Shown: piece after piece, positions 26,460-34,910 of the stretch
How positions within the stretch are numbered: position 1 is the stretch's first letter
Layout of the letters: each line of letters starts with the position of its first letter
Assembly: GCF_031846415.1 (NCBI RefSeq)
Contig: NZ_JAVRHT010000018.1
Coordinates: forward strand, 1 to 64,000
Length of the DNA stretch: 64,000 bases
Reading direction: 5' to 3'
Source: Rubrivirga litoralis
Lineage (GTDB): Bacteria; Bacteroidota; Rhodothermia; Rhodothermales; Rubricoccaceae
Made by a program: the position numbers and the translations under genes
Notes under the pieces: generated by a model
Databases searched by the model: none
What the model was told of the DNA's origin: nothing
Seen by the model: only the letters and a program-made list of their open reading frames with translations

Positions 26460-26697
26460 ACGGGCGGGGTGGTGGGGTCTTTCACAGGGATACGCTGCCG
26501 CGCGTGCCGCGACGTGCCCCCCGTGTGAGCGCTCCGCCAACAGCCCGCGAAAGGCCGCGGGCGGCCCCACGCGCCGACGAGCCTCTGCAGGCGGGGCCTG
26601 CGCGGGCTCTCGGGATGGCCGGGGCACAGCGAGAGCGGGCAGGGGCGGGAGTCCCGAAAGGTACGCGCCGCCTTTTCTGCGACGGCACCACCCCGCC

Positions 26698-27267
26698 CTA
26701 CGCGCCCGGCGGGCGGGGCGGCGGCGTCTGTCTGAGGGCGGGGTGGCGCCACATGGCCGCGGCGGCGAGCACGCCGGCCAGTGCCAGAGCGCCGGGCGCC
26801 AGGAGGGGGCTCGCGCCCCGCGCCGCCTCCCACAGCGCGCCGCCGAGCGGGGCGGCCGGGTGGATTTCGCGCTCGAACGCGAAGTTGCCGCGGACGTGGA
26901 GCCCGACGCCGACCACGCTGCCCGCGACGACGAGCGCCGACGTCAGGCGGACGGCGAGGAGCGCCCGCCGCCCCGCCCCAGCGGTCTGCGCCCCGCCGGG
27001 TTGCGCCCCGCCCGCACGGCTCCCGATATGCGCCCACAGCACGGCCCCGAGGCCGAGCGCGATGAGGACGAACGGGACGACCTGCGTCCACCCCTCGTAG
27101 TGGCCCACGAGCGCCAGTTCGGCCGCCGCGCCGACGTAGATGGCGACGGCGGTCCCCAGCAGGAACCGCCGGTACTGCGACGCGACGGCCGCGTCCGCGG
27201 CAACCTCCCCGCCCCGCCCTGCACGCGGGGCGGCCTCGTGGGGCGGGGCGGCCGGCGCGGGCGTCAC
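26698..27267 (-). CDS. Unknown membrane protein
   Basis: I do not recognise this 189-residue protein. It has four hydrophobic segments (about residues 35-55, 62-82, 103-123 and 150-172) and a polar loop with VRGNFAFEREIHPAAP before the last one. GTG at 27267 overlaps the stop of the upstream gene (GTGA), so the two are translationally coupled. Its partner is an exported helix-hairpin-helix lipoprotein, and a shared envelope role is plausible. The ends are Ala/Pro/Arg-rich and encoded by the G/C motif. Confidence 0.65.
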   Translation of the reverse strand: MTPAPAAPPHEAAPRAGRGGEVAADAAVASQYRRFLLGTAVAIYVGAAAELALVGHYEGWTQVVPFVLIALGLGAVLWAHIGSRAGGAQPGGAQTAGAGRRALLAVRLTSALVVAGSVVGVGLHVRGNFAFEREIHPAAPLGGALWEAARGASPLLAPGALALAGVLAAAAMWRHPALRQTPPPRPPGA

Positions 27268-27788
27268 GAGCCGCCGTCGAGGTACAACGCGGCCCGCTCG
27301 CGGTCCGCGCCCGGGGCGACGTCGGCGTAGCGGTCGAGGAAGGCGGCGTCCGAGGCGTAGGGCCGCCCCGCCGCGAGCGCCTCGGCCTCCTGCGGGCCGA
27401 CGCCCGGGAGCTGCGCGAGCGTCTCGGCGTCGCTCTCGTTCGGCCGCACCGGCACGAACACGTACGGTTCGTAGCTCGCGACCGTCGCCTCATCGACGTA
27501 CTTCCCGATCTCGCGGCGGAACTCCTGGATGCTCACGTACGGCCGGTACTCTTCGAACTCGTGGGCCATCCGCTCGCCCACGCCGGGGACCTGCTGGAAG
27601 TCCTCCTCGGCCGTCGTGTTCAGGTTGAGGAGTACCGCCCCGCCCTGTCCGACGGCGTCGGCGACGGGCTCGGGCGGGGCGGGGGCCGGACCGGCGAGGG
27701 CCGGGACCTCGTCGGGGACGGCCTCCTCGGACTCGCAGGCGGCGAGCGGGAGCGTGAGGGCGAGGGCGGTGAGGGCGAGGGCGCGCAT
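27264..27788 (-). CDS. Exported lipoprotein with two helix-hairpin-helix motifs
   Basis: The 174-residue product has a signal peptide with lipobox LAAC and an acidic, Pro-rich linker. Two ComEA-like helix-hairpin-helix units follow: NLNTTAEEDFQQVPGVGERM (about residues 55-75) and NESDAETLAQLPGVGPQEAE (about 117-136). ComEA proteins bind DNA in the periplasm during natural transformation, so a DNA-binding role outside the cytoplasm is possible. The fold also serves in protein contacts. It overlaps the next membrane-protein gene by four bases. No other competence gene is in the window. Confidence 0.75.
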   Translation of the reverse strand: MRALALTALALTLPLAACESEEAVPDEVPALAGPAPAPPEPVADAVGQGGAVLLNLNTTAEEDFQQVPGVGERMAHEFEEYRPYVSIQEFRREIGKYVDEATVASYEPYVFVPVRPNESDAETLAQLPGVGPQEAEALAAGRPYASDAAFLDRYADVAPGADRERAALYLDGGS

Positions 27789-27863
27789 GGAGCGGGGAGG
27801 GGTGAGGTCTTGGAAGCTAGGACCGCCCCGCCCACGAACGACGCGGGCGGGGTGGCCGGTTGG

Positions 27864-28994
27864 TCAGCCGTTGGCGGCCTCGAAGCGGCCCATAAAGTCC
27901 ACGAGCGCGGTGACGGACGCGGGCTCGATGGCGTTGTAGATCGACGCGCGGACGCCGCCGACCGAGCGGTGGCCCTTGAGGGCGAGGAGCCCTGCCCCCT
28001 TCGCCTCCTTTACGAACCGGGCCTCCAGCTCTTCCGACGGCAGCCGGAAGCACACGTTCATCTGCGACCGGCTGTCGGGGCGGACCGTTCCCCGGTAAAA
28101 GTCGCTCGCGTCGATCGCGCCGTAGAGCGCGTCCGCCTTGCCCTGGTTCCGCTCGACCATGCCGGCGAGGCCGCCATTCGCCTCGATCCACCCGAGCACC
28201 TTGTCGACGAGGTAGACGGCGAACACGGGCGGGGTGTTGAAGATCTTGGCCGCGTGCGTCCCGTAGTCCAGCATCGTCGGCAGGTCGGCGTGGCGCCGCT
28301 CCAAAAAGTCGTCGCGGACGAGGACGGCCGTCACGCCGGCCGGGCCGATGTTCTTCTGCGCGCCGGCGTAGATCAGCCCGTAGCGGTCGACGTCGAGCGG
28401 GCGGCTCAGGAAGTCGCTCGACGCGTCGCACACGAGCGGGGCGGCGGCCTCGGGCTCCGCGGCGAACTGGGTCCCGTAGATCGTGTTGTTGCTCGTAAAG
28501 TGGAGGTAGGCCGCGCCGTCGTTGAGGTCCCACGCGTCGGCGCCCGGGATGTACGTGTAGTCGTCGTCGCGGCTCGACGCGGCCACGCGCGGGCCGGCGT
28601 TCCGCCCCGCCCCGACGATCTCGGCCTCCTTGATGGCCTTGGCGCTCCACGCGCCCGTGTCGATGTAGTCGGCCGAGCCGTCGTCCGGCAGGAAGTTGAG
28701 CGGGACCTGGTGGAACTGCATCGACGCCCCGCCCTGGAGGAACAGCACGTGCCAGTCGTCGCCCATGCCGAGGAGCCCCCTCATCCGCGACGCCGCCCGC
28801 TCGTGGATCTCGGAGTAGGCCGGCGAACGGTGGCTGATCTCCATGACCGACGCGCCGACGCCGGGGTACACGGGCAACTCAGCGCGGACTTCCTCTAGAA
28901 CCTCGGTGGGGAGCGCGCCGGGGCCGGCGGAAAAGTTGTGCTGGCGCTGGTCGAGGTCGGCGGGCGCGTCCTCGTAGGAGACGGGCTGCATCAT
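27864..28994 (-). CDS. serC: Phosphoserine aminotransferase
   Basis: Pyridoxal-phosphate enzyme of serine synthesis (3-phosphohydroxypyruvate plus glutamate to phosphoserine) and of pyridoxine synthesis. The 376-residue product begins with the family stretch HNFSAGPGALPTEVLEE. It has FLQGGASMQFHQVPLNFL and the cofactor lysine in IYAGAQKNIGPAG, and ends with LKGHRSVGGVRASIYNA. Two ATG codons stand side by side at 28994 and 28991, just after a CCACCCCGCCCCGCC leader; either may be used. Length is typical. It stands alone on the minus strand. Confidence 0.96.
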   Translation of the reverse strand: MMQPVSYEDAPADLDQRQHNFSAGPGALPTEVLEEVRAELPVYPGVGASVMEISHRSPAYSEIHERAASRMRGLLGMGDDWHVLFLQGGASMQFHQVPLNFLPDDGSADYIDTGAWSAKAIKEAEIVGAGRNAGPRVAASSRDDDYTYIPGADAWDLNDGAAYLHFTSNNTIYGTQFAAEPEAAAPLVCDASSDFLSRPLDVDRYGLIYAGAQKNIGPAGVTAVLVRDDFLERRHADLPTMLDYGTHAAKIFNTPPVFAVYLVDKVLGWIEANGGLAGMVERNQGKADALYGAIDASDFYRGTVRPDSRSQMNVCFRLPSEELEARFVKEAKGAGLLALKGHRSVGGVRASIYNAIEPASVTALVDFMGRFEAANG

Positions 28995-29101
28995 GGCGGG
29001 GCGGGGTGGTGAACGGGGAGCAAGGGACAGGTGGGAAAGCCCGTTCGTTCCAGGCAAAGGCCCAACGCGAGAACGCCTGCGACGCGCCGCCGCCGCGCCC
29101 G

Positions 29102-29590
29102 CTACTCGCAGCCCTCGGTCCGCCGCGTGTCGATGACCTGGACGATCCGCCACCCCGCCCCGCCCGGCGAGTCGGCGTACACGAGCTGCACGGCGTTGAC
29201 GCCGCAGTGGCTAAAGCGGTCGCCGGCGTAGAAGCGGTACGGCATCCAGGCGGTCGCGAGGGCGCCGTCGGTGCGGACTTCGACCTTGCCGACGCGCTCG
29301 TCGAACGGTACCGGCGCGTCCGCGACGGCGGCGAGGAACGAGCCGATGCCCGTGGGCACCAGGGCTTCCGCCCCGCCCGCGGCCGTGAACAGGCGGGCCT
29401 CGGGGTGGAGCACGGCGCGAATCGCTGTCGTGTCGGCCGCGCGCATCCCGTCGAACAGCTGGTCGACCGCGGCGCGGACGCCGTCGGCGTCCTGGGCCGA
29501 CGCGTCTTGGGCCGAGGCCGGCGCGGCGAGCGCGCACAGCAGCGCGAGCGCACCGAGGCGGGCGGGGCGGAGCGTGGGGCGCAGCGTCAT
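29102..29590 (-). CDS. Exported NTF2-like (SnoaL/DUF4440-type) protein
   Basis: The 162-residue product has a signal peptide ending APASAQ and then a cone-shaped NTF2-like fold. This shows as an N-terminal helix DGVRAAVDQLFDGMRAADTTAIRAVL, the LHPEARLFT strand, and a late GWRIVQVIDTRR strand pair. Many such exported domains are of unknown function, and some bind small ligands or act as isomerases. The start overlaps the stop of the upstream double-DUF1990 gene (ATGA), so the two are co-translated. No catalytic residue pair can be assigned with confidence. Confidence 0.75.
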   Translation of the reverse strand: MTLRPTLRPARLGALALLCALAAPASAQDASAQDADGVRAAVDQLFDGMRAADTTAIRAVLHPEARLFTAAGGAEALVPTGIGSFLAAVADAPVPFDERVGKVEVRTDGALATAWMPYRFYAGDRFSHCGVNAVQLVYADSPGGAGWRIVQVIDTRRTEGCE

Positions 29591-31116
29591 CCGGGCGGGG
29601 CGGCGTCGGGGACGGGCACGTCGTCGGGCGGGGCGGCGGGCTCGACGGTCTCGCGCGGCGGGGCCGCCCCGCCCGCGGCGCGCGCGGCCAGCTCCTCGCG
29701 GACGAACCGCTGCATCCGCTCGCACGCCGAGCGCGCAAACTGGAGCTGGAGCCGCCGCCCGAACAGCTTGAAGCCGATCCGGTAGAACGGGTTGCGGATG
29801 CGGTCGGGCTTCGAGAACGCGTCGATGTGGAACCGGACGCGGCCCGTCGCCTCCTCCTTGCGGACCTCGAACGTGATCCGCCCCCGCTCGAAGTGGCCTT
29901 CGAGCGTGGCGTAGTCGTAGCCCCACGCCCAGACGCGGCCGACGCCGGCGTCCGTCGCCTCGCGGACCTCGTCGACCTCGTCGCCGACGCGGACGCCGAA
30001 CCAGAACGTGAAAAAGAGGAACCGCGCGCGGAGCAGCATGGGCCGCCCCGGCAGCGGGTCGTCCGGCGAGAAGATGCCGGTGATGAGCTTGGGGTCGGGG
30101 AACGCGTAGTCGCGCACGAGCCGGCAGGCGACGGCCCACGACGCGCCGGCGTCGCCGGCCGGCAGCGGCGGCCCGGGCGGCTCGGGCACGAGGTCGACGT
30201 CGTACGTGTCGAGGTGCCACCCCGCCGCCTCGGTCACCTCGTGGTCGGGCTCGAAGTTGAGCCGCCCCGCCCGGATGGCGTCGAGGCGGTCGGCGTAGCG
30301 GGTCCAGTCGGGGCGGCCGGGGACGTAGCGGGCGACGAGGCCGCCGCTTTCCGAGCCGTCGCGGGCGGGGCGGGGCGGGGCGTCGGGCGTCTCGGCCTCG
30401 GAGTCCGTCTCCTCCCGCTCGGTCGTCACGCGGACCTCGCCGGCCCGGCGCCCGCCGCAGTCCTCGGCCACGCGCTCGCAGAAGAACGTCCACATCGCCG
30501 TCTGGCCGGCCTTCGCCACGCCCAGCCGGTCGTAGGCGAGGTCCACGACGCCGTTCGCACTCCGCGCCCACGACTCGATGGCGAACCGGAGCGCGCCGGG
30601 CCGGGCGGGGTGGTCGGCGGCCTCGAACCGGATGAGCCCGGCCTCCATGTGGCCCTCGAGCGTGGCGAGCGTGAACCGCGTCGGCTCGGCCTCGACCACG
30701 CGGACCGGCCCGTTCCACGGCGACCGAATCTCGATGTCGAACTCGTCGCCGACGGCCAGCCGCCCGGGCTCCCCGACCGTCTTGTCGAACACGGCGATCT
30801 CGTCGGGCACGTAGTCCTGGATATCGGCGCCGATGCAGGCGACGAGCTCCTCGGGCGTCTTCGTCGTCGCCTCCACGTCGACCTCGTAACGGCGGTGGAA
30901 GCGTGGGCCTTCGCCGTCCTCCTCGTGCAGGATTCGCCGGTGCCCCTCGGGCTCGACGTCGGGCACGTCGGGGGCGGCCGGCGCGCGCGCCACGTCGCGG
31001 ACCTCCTCGCGGACGGGGATCGCCCACCGCCGCCACACGGCGACGGCGAGGGCCGCCCCGCCCACGGCGGCGGCGGACGTGAGGAAGATGGGTCCGAGGC
31101 GGCGCATGGGGGGCAT
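29587..31116 (-). CDS. Protein with two DUF1990 domains
   Basis: The 509-residue product has an N-terminal hydrophobic segment (about 8-28), then two related domains of the DUF1990 type (about 80-235 and 275-470). Both contain the FxFEVR/RFAIESW-like strands and an LEGH(M/F)E(A/R)G element: TLATLEGHMEAGLIRFEA in the first and YATLEGHFERGRITFEV in the second. DUF1990 is usually found as a single domain in soluble proteins, so the membrane-tethered double form stands out. ATG 31116 is chosen; 31107 is equally possible. The stop overlaps the start of the NTF2-like gene. Function unknown. Confidence 0.75.
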   Translation of the reverse strand: MPPMRRLGPIFLTSAAAVGGAALAVAVWRRWAIPVREEVRDVARAPAAPDVPDVEPEGHRRILHEEDGEGPRFHRRYEVDVEATTKTPEELVACIGADIQDYVPDEIAVFDKTVGEPGRLAVGDEFDIEIRSPWNGPVRVVEAEPTRFTLATLEGHMEAGLIRFEAADHPARPGALRFAIESWARSANGVVDLAYDRLGVAKAGQTAMWTFFCERVAEDCGGRRAGEVRVTTEREETDSEAETPDAPPRPARDGSESGGLVARYVPGRPDWTRYADRLDAIRAGRLNFEPDHEVTEAAGWHLDTYDVDLVPEPPGPPLPAGDAGASWAVACRLVRDYAFPDPKLITGIFSPDDPLPGRPMLLRARFLFFTFWFGVRVGDEVDEVREATDAGVGRVWAWGYDYATLEGHFERGRITFEVRKEEATGRVRFHIDAFSKPDRIRNPFYRIGFKLFGRRLQLQFARSACERMQRFVREELAARAAGGAAPPRETVEPAAPPDDVPVPDAAPPG

Positions 31117-31199
31117 ACGCGGCCGGTCGCCCGCGGCTCCCGCAGGTGGGGCACGAGGGGGCGCCGGACCGCCCGCCCGAGCACTCGCCTCAAACGAGA

Positions 31200-31231
31200 C
31201 CGCCCCGCCCGGACGACGCCGGGCGGGGCGG
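31200..31231. terminator. G/C motif hairpin with 12-base arms
   Basis: CCGCCCCGCCCG and CGGGCGGGGCGG flank an eight-base loop. It lies between the Bax-inhibitor-1 gene and the DUF1990 gene, both on the minus strand, so it sits downstream of the former and upstream of the latter. Without a T tract, its role as terminator is uncertain. Confidence 0.4.
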
Positions 31232-31279
31232 ACAGAAGCCATGGGCGGGGCGGGCGAAGCTGTGGGCCTCGCCTCCGCG

Positions 31280-31969
31280 TTACCGCCGGCTCATGAACAG
31301 CCGGAGGACGTACCAGAACATGAGCGCGACCGACGCGAAGAGCGTGAGCGCCGCGGCCACGTAGCGGTCCTCGGGGTACTCGTTGAGGACCTTCGAGGTG
31401 TCGTACAGGATGGCCGCGCCGGCCAGCCCGATCATGGCGACCGAGAACCACGTGCCCAGGTTGAACCCGGTGAGCACGCCGACCACAATCGCCACGAGCG
31501 CGAGGCCCATCCCCCACTTGACGAGGCCGCCGAGGAACGAGAAGTCCTTGCCGGTAAAGAACACGATGGCCGTGAGCACCGAGAACCCGATGAGCGTGGT
31601 CCAGGCGGCAGCGCCGATCACGCTCGGGCCGACGTTGATGGCCGCGAGCACCAGGAGCGGGACGAAGATGATGGCCTCGGCGAGCACGAACGCGCCGAGC
31701 GCGGCGTACTGGGCCGCCTTCGACTCAGCGCGCACGGCGGCCGACGAGGCGAACCAGCTCACGATGACGAACCCGCCGAGCACGAGGAGCCAGTTGACCC
31801 CGAGCATGGCCTGCGCCATCGGGATCGCGAGGCCCGACGTGAAGAAGAAGATCTCGATGCCGGCGAACAGGAGGATGGCGCCGAGCAGGTGCGTGTAGGT
31901 CCGCACCAGGAAGGCGGCGCGGGCGTCGTCGCCGAGCGCGGCGACGGGCGGGGCAAACGTGGTGTTCAT
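31280..31969 (-). CDS. Bax inhibitor-1/YccA-family membrane protein
   Basis: Inner-membrane protein of the BI-1 (YbhL/YccA) family, members of which are pH-sensitive calcium channels or modulators of the FtsH protease. The 229-residue product has seven hydrophobic segments spread over its length. It has family features such as the entry FLVRTYTHLLGAILLFAGIE, the GFNLGTWFSVAMIGLAGAAILYDTSKVLNEY segment with its conserved Asp, and the ending YVLRLFMSRR. ATG 31969 gives the typical length. Confidence 0.92.
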   Translation of the reverse strand: MNTTFAPPVAALGDDARAAFLVRTYTHLLGAILLFAGIEIFFFTSGLAIPMAQAMLGVNWLLVLGGFVIVSWFASSAAVRAESKAAQYAALGAFVLAEAIIFVPLLVLAAINVGPSVIGAAAWTTLIGFSVLTAIVFFTGKDFSFLGGLVKWGMGLALVAIVVGVLTGFNLGTWFSVAMIGLAGAAILYDTSKVLNEYPEDRYVAAALTLFASVALMFWYVLRLFMSRR

Positions 31970-32071
31970 GTGCGGGGTGGGTGAGGGTCCGGGAGGATAA
32001 CGGCCGTCAACGAACGGCAGTGTATCCAGTTCGGCCGCCCCGCCCGCAGGGTGCAGGGGCGGGGCGGCGTC

Positions 32072-32096
32072 GTAGGGGCGACCGGCGGCCGCCCGT
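32072..32096. repeat. GTAGGGGCGACC hairpin mini-repeat (copy 2)
   Basis: Reads GTAG, then GGGCGACC-GGC-GGCCGCCC, then GT. Only one base of the right arm differs from the perfect copies at 34.0, 45.4 and 47.9 kb. Flanking bases (GCAGGGCACGATGGGCG) are also shared with the copy at 45.4 kb. Confidence 0.85.
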
Positions 32097-32262
32097 AGGC
32101 AGGGCACGATGGGCGGGGCGGGCACGACGGCCCGGGTTCGTAGAGACGCCACGCGTGTGTGTCCGCTCGGGCGCGTACCGCCCCGCCCACGCCGTGGCGG
32201 GGTGACGCCGGGCGGGATGGCGCTCGTCCCGACCGCCCCGCCCGCCCGGCAACCACCCCTAG

Positions 32263-32304
32263 CCCCTCCTGGCTGCGCCGACGCTGCGCGGTGTCCAGGA
32301 GGGG
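32263..32304. repeat. CCCCTCCTGG hairpin repeat (copy 2)
   Basis: Perfect 10-base arms CCCCTCCTGG (32263-32272) and CCAGGAGGGG (32295-32304) surround a loop with GCGCCGACGCTGCGCGG. It is preceded by ACCACCCCTAG. A copy at 45501-45540 has a changed base in both arms so that pairing is kept. Confidence 0.85.
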
Positions 32305-32406
32305 GACTGCCGCCGCCTCGGGTCGACCACTGCGCTGGTCGTGGCCGCCCCGCCCGCGCCTGGGCGAGGCGGAACAAAACGGACGCCGCCCCGCCCACGC
32401 CCTCCC

Positions 32407-32462
32407 GTACCCCGTACCCCGTACCCCGTACCCCGTACCCCGTACCCCGTACCCCGTACCCC
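32407..32462. repeat. Tandem heptamer array (GTACCCC)x8
   Basis: Eight perfect copies of GTACCCC, 54 bases upstream of the zwf start codon. The same heptamer makes the inverted arms at 3.3 and 62.9 kb. Confidence 0.95.
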
Positions 32463-32516
32463 GAACCTCCCGCCCCGCCCGGTCATTCACCCCGCCCCTC
32501 CCACCCCGCCCCCGCC

Positions 32517-33959
32517 ATGAAGCCCTCCCTGTTCGTCCTCTTCGGCGCCACCGGCGACCTCGCCAAAGTCAAGCTGTTCCCCGCCCTCTACCGGACCACG
32601 ACGCGGGACGACGCGCCCGAGACCGCGACCGTCCTCGGCGTCGGCCGCTCCGACTGGGACGACGGGCGGCTCCAGGACGCCGCCGTCGACGCGATCACCG
32701 AGGGCGGGGTGGACGAATCGGACGCCCGCGCGTGGGCCGAGAAAACGCTCCGGTTCGCGCGCGTCGAGGGGTACGACCAGCTCGACCCGGTCTTCGAGGC
32801 AGCCCGGACGCTCGAGGACGAGCGCGGGCTGGACGGCGACCGCGTCTACTACCTCGCGCTCCCGCCCGACGCGTTCCCCGACACGATCACGGCGCTCGGC
32901 GAGCACGAGGCCGAGCGCGGCACCGTCGGCGAGCACCTCGACGACGACGCCCCGTGGGTCCGCCTCGTCATCGAGAAGCCGTTTGGGACCGACCTCGCGA
33001 GTGCCGAGGCGCTGAACGCGGTCGTCCACGAGCACTTTACCGAGGGGCAGGTGTACCGGATCGACCACTTTCTGGGCAAAGGGACCGTCCAGAACCTGCT
33101 CGTCGTCCGGTTCGCCAACACACTTTTCGAGTCGGTCTGGAATCGGGACCACGTCGAGCGCGTCGAGATCCTGGTGGCCGAGACGAACGACGCCGAGGGC
33201 CGCGCGGGGTATTTCGACGAGGCCGGGACGGTCCGCGACATGATCCAGAACCACCTCATGCAGATCTTCGCGTTCACGGCCATGGAGCCGCCGGCGCGGC
33301 TCGACGCCGAGGGCCTGCGCGCGGAGCGCGTGAAGGTGCTCCGCTCGACGCGCCAGGCCGAGCCCGACGACGCCGCGCTGGGCCAGTACGGCGCCGGCGA
33401 CGGCAAGGAGGCGTACCGCGACCACGAGGGCGTGGCCGAGGGCTCGACGACCGACACGTTCGCGGCCGTCCGCCTCCACGTCGACAACTGGCGCTGGAAG
33501 GGCGTCCCGTTCGTGCTGCGGACCGGCAAGCGGATGCCGGAGAAGCTGACCGAGGTGGCTGTCGTGTTCCGCCAGCCGCCGGTCGCCCTGTTCCAGCCGA
33601 CCGACGCGGCCCCGGTCCGCAACGTGCTCCGCATCCGGCTCCAGCCGCACGAGGCGTTCCAGATCACGTTCGACGTCAAGACGCCGGGCGAGGGGTTCGG
33701 CGTGGCGACGCAGGCGCTCACGTTCAACTACGAGGAGGCATTCGGCGACTTTCCCGAGGCCTACGACACGCTCCTCCGCGACATCGCCGAGGGCGACCCG
33801 TCGCTGTTCGTCGAGGCCGAGGAGGCCGAGGAGGCGTGGCGCATCGTGGCCCCTCTCCTCGACCACGGCGACGTCCCCGTCTACGCCTCGGGCACGTGGG
33901 GGCCGGAGGCCGCCGACCGCTTCGTCCAGGCGACGCCGCCGGCCGAGGAAGCGGTGTAG
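32517..33959 (+). CDS. zwf: Glucose-6-phosphate 1-dehydrogenase
   Basis: First enzyme of the oxidative pentose phosphate pathway; it makes 6-phosphogluconolactone and NADPH. The 480-residue product has the cofactor motif FGATGDLAKVKLFPALY near the N-terminus. The active-site RIDHFLGK follows (His and Lys for substrate and catalysis), then VIEKPFGTDLASAEALN and RTGKRMPEK, which line the substrate site. ATG 32517 follows CACCCCGCCCCCGCC. It is followed by pgl 188 bases downstream, the next step; a GTAGGGGCGACC hairpin lies between them. Confidence 0.97.
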   Translation: MKPSLFVLFGATGDLAKVKLFPALYRTTTRDDAPETATVLGVGRSDWDDGRLQDAAVDAITEGGVDESDARAWAEKTLRFARVEGYDQLDPVFEAARTLEDERGLDGDRVYYLALPPDAFPDTITALGEHEAERGTVGEHLDDDAPWVRLVIEKPFGTDLASAEALNAVVHEHFTEGQVYRIDHFLGKGTVQNLLVVRFANTLFESVWNRDHVERVEILVAETNDAEGRAGYFDEAGTVRDMIQNHLMQIFAFTAMEPPARLDAEGLRAERVKVLRSTRQAEPDDAALGQYGAGDGKEAYRDHEGVAEGSTTDTFAAVRLHVDNWRWKGVPFVLRTGKRMPEKLTEVAVVFRQPPVALFQPTDAAPVRNVLRIRLQPHEAFQITFDVKTPGEGFGVATQALTFNYEEAFGDFPEAYDTLLRDIAEGDPSLFVEAEEAEEAWRIVAPLLDHGDVPVYASGTWGPEAADRFVQATPPAEEAV

Positions 33960-34010
33960 CGGCGCAGGCGCCCCGCCCCGTCCCGCCCGGGCCGTGGGCG
34001 GGGTGGAACC

Positions 34011-34035
34011 GTAGGGGCGACCGGCGGTCGCCCGT
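34011..34035. repeat. GTAGGGGCGACC hairpin mini-repeat (copy 3)
   Basis: Perfect 8-base arms GGGCGACC and GGTCGCCC with a three-base loop, preceded by GTAG and followed by GT. It lies in the zwf-pgl gap. Confidence 0.9.
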
Positions 34036-34147
34036 GCGGGCGGAGCGGTTGCCGAGTCGAGCGCACGGGCGGCCGCCCCGCCCCCGATCCAAACGGGCGC
34101 CTGGATCGTATGCGCCTTCTGCCCCCCGTCCCGACCACCCCGCCGCC

Positions 34148-34882
34148 ATGAACGCCGAGATCGTCGTCCTCCCCTCCCCCGCCGCCGTCGCCGAGGCCCT
34201 GGCCGACCGGACGGCCCGCGCCCTCCGCGCCGCGCTCGACGCCCAGCCGCGCGTGACGCTTTGCCTTACCGGCGGCTCGACGCCCGCCCCCGCCTACGAG
34301 CGCCTGGGCGGGGCGGAGGACGTTGACTGGGGCCGCGTCCACGTGTTCTGGGGCGACGAGCGGTGCGTGCCGAAGGACCACCCCGAGAGCAACTACGCGC
34401 TCGCCAAGCGGACGCTCCTCGACCGCGCCGGCATCCCCGACTCCAACGTGCACCGGATGCCGGGCGAGTGCCCGCCGGACGAAGGAGCCGTCATCTACGA
34501 GCAGGCGCTCGCGCAGTTTTTCGGGGACGAGGTCCGGTTCGACGTCCTCCACCTGGGGATGGGCGACGACGGGCACACGGCGTCGCTCTTCCCCGGCAGC
34601 CCCGCCCTCAGCGAGACCGGCCGCCGCGTGGTCCACACGACGGCGCCGGCGAGCGCCGCCGTCCGCGACCGGCTCACGCTGACGTTCCCGGTCCTCGACG
34701 GCGCCCGGCTGTGCCTCGTGGCCGCCCACGGCGAGGCCAAGCGGCCCGCCTTCGGCGACGTCCTCGACGCCTACGACGGCGAGACTGACGGCCCGCCTAT
34801 CGCCTACGTCGCGCCCAAGGGCGCCCTCGTCTGGCTCGTCGACCGCACGCTCTCGCAGGGCACCGCCGACGACGAGGGGTAG
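34148..34882 (+). CDS. pgl: 6-phosphogluconolactonase
   Basis: Second step of the oxidative pentose phosphate pathway: hydrolysis of the lactone to 6-phosphogluconate. The 244-residue product has the sugar-phosphate-binding LCLTGGSTPAPAYERL, FWGDERCVPKDHPESNY, and the signature HLGMGDDGHTASLFPG with the catalytic histidine. Length and order are typical. It follows zwf on the same strand, so the two probably supply NADPH together. 6-phosphogluconate dehydrogenase is not in the window. Confidence 0.96.
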   Translation: MNAEIVVLPSPAAVAEALADRTARALRAALDAQPRVTLCLTGGSTPAPAYERLGGAEDVDWGRVHVFWGDERCVPKDHPESNYALAKRTLLDRAGIPDSNVHRMPGECPPDEGAVIYEQALAQFFGDEVRFDVLHLGMGDDGHTASLFPGSPALSETGRRVVHTTAPASAAVRDRLTLTFPVLDGARLCLVAAHGEAKRPAFGDVLDAYDGETDGPPIAYVAPKGALVWLVDRTLSQGTADDEG

Positions 34883-34910
34883 ATCGGGCGGGGCGGCGGG
34901 TCTAGCGGCC

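Larger units (their letters stand above)
31970..32516. other. Repeat-rich 547-base region upstream of zwf
   Basis: Between divergent genes (BI-1 and zwf). In order it holds a GTAGGGGCGACC hairpin at 32072-32096, a CCCCTCCTGG hairpin at 32263-32304, scattered CCGCCCC motifs, and an eight-copy GTACCCC array at 32407-32462. Frames across it encode only repeat-derived peptides. The zwf promoter must lie here, but no consensus was seen. Confidence 0.6.
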
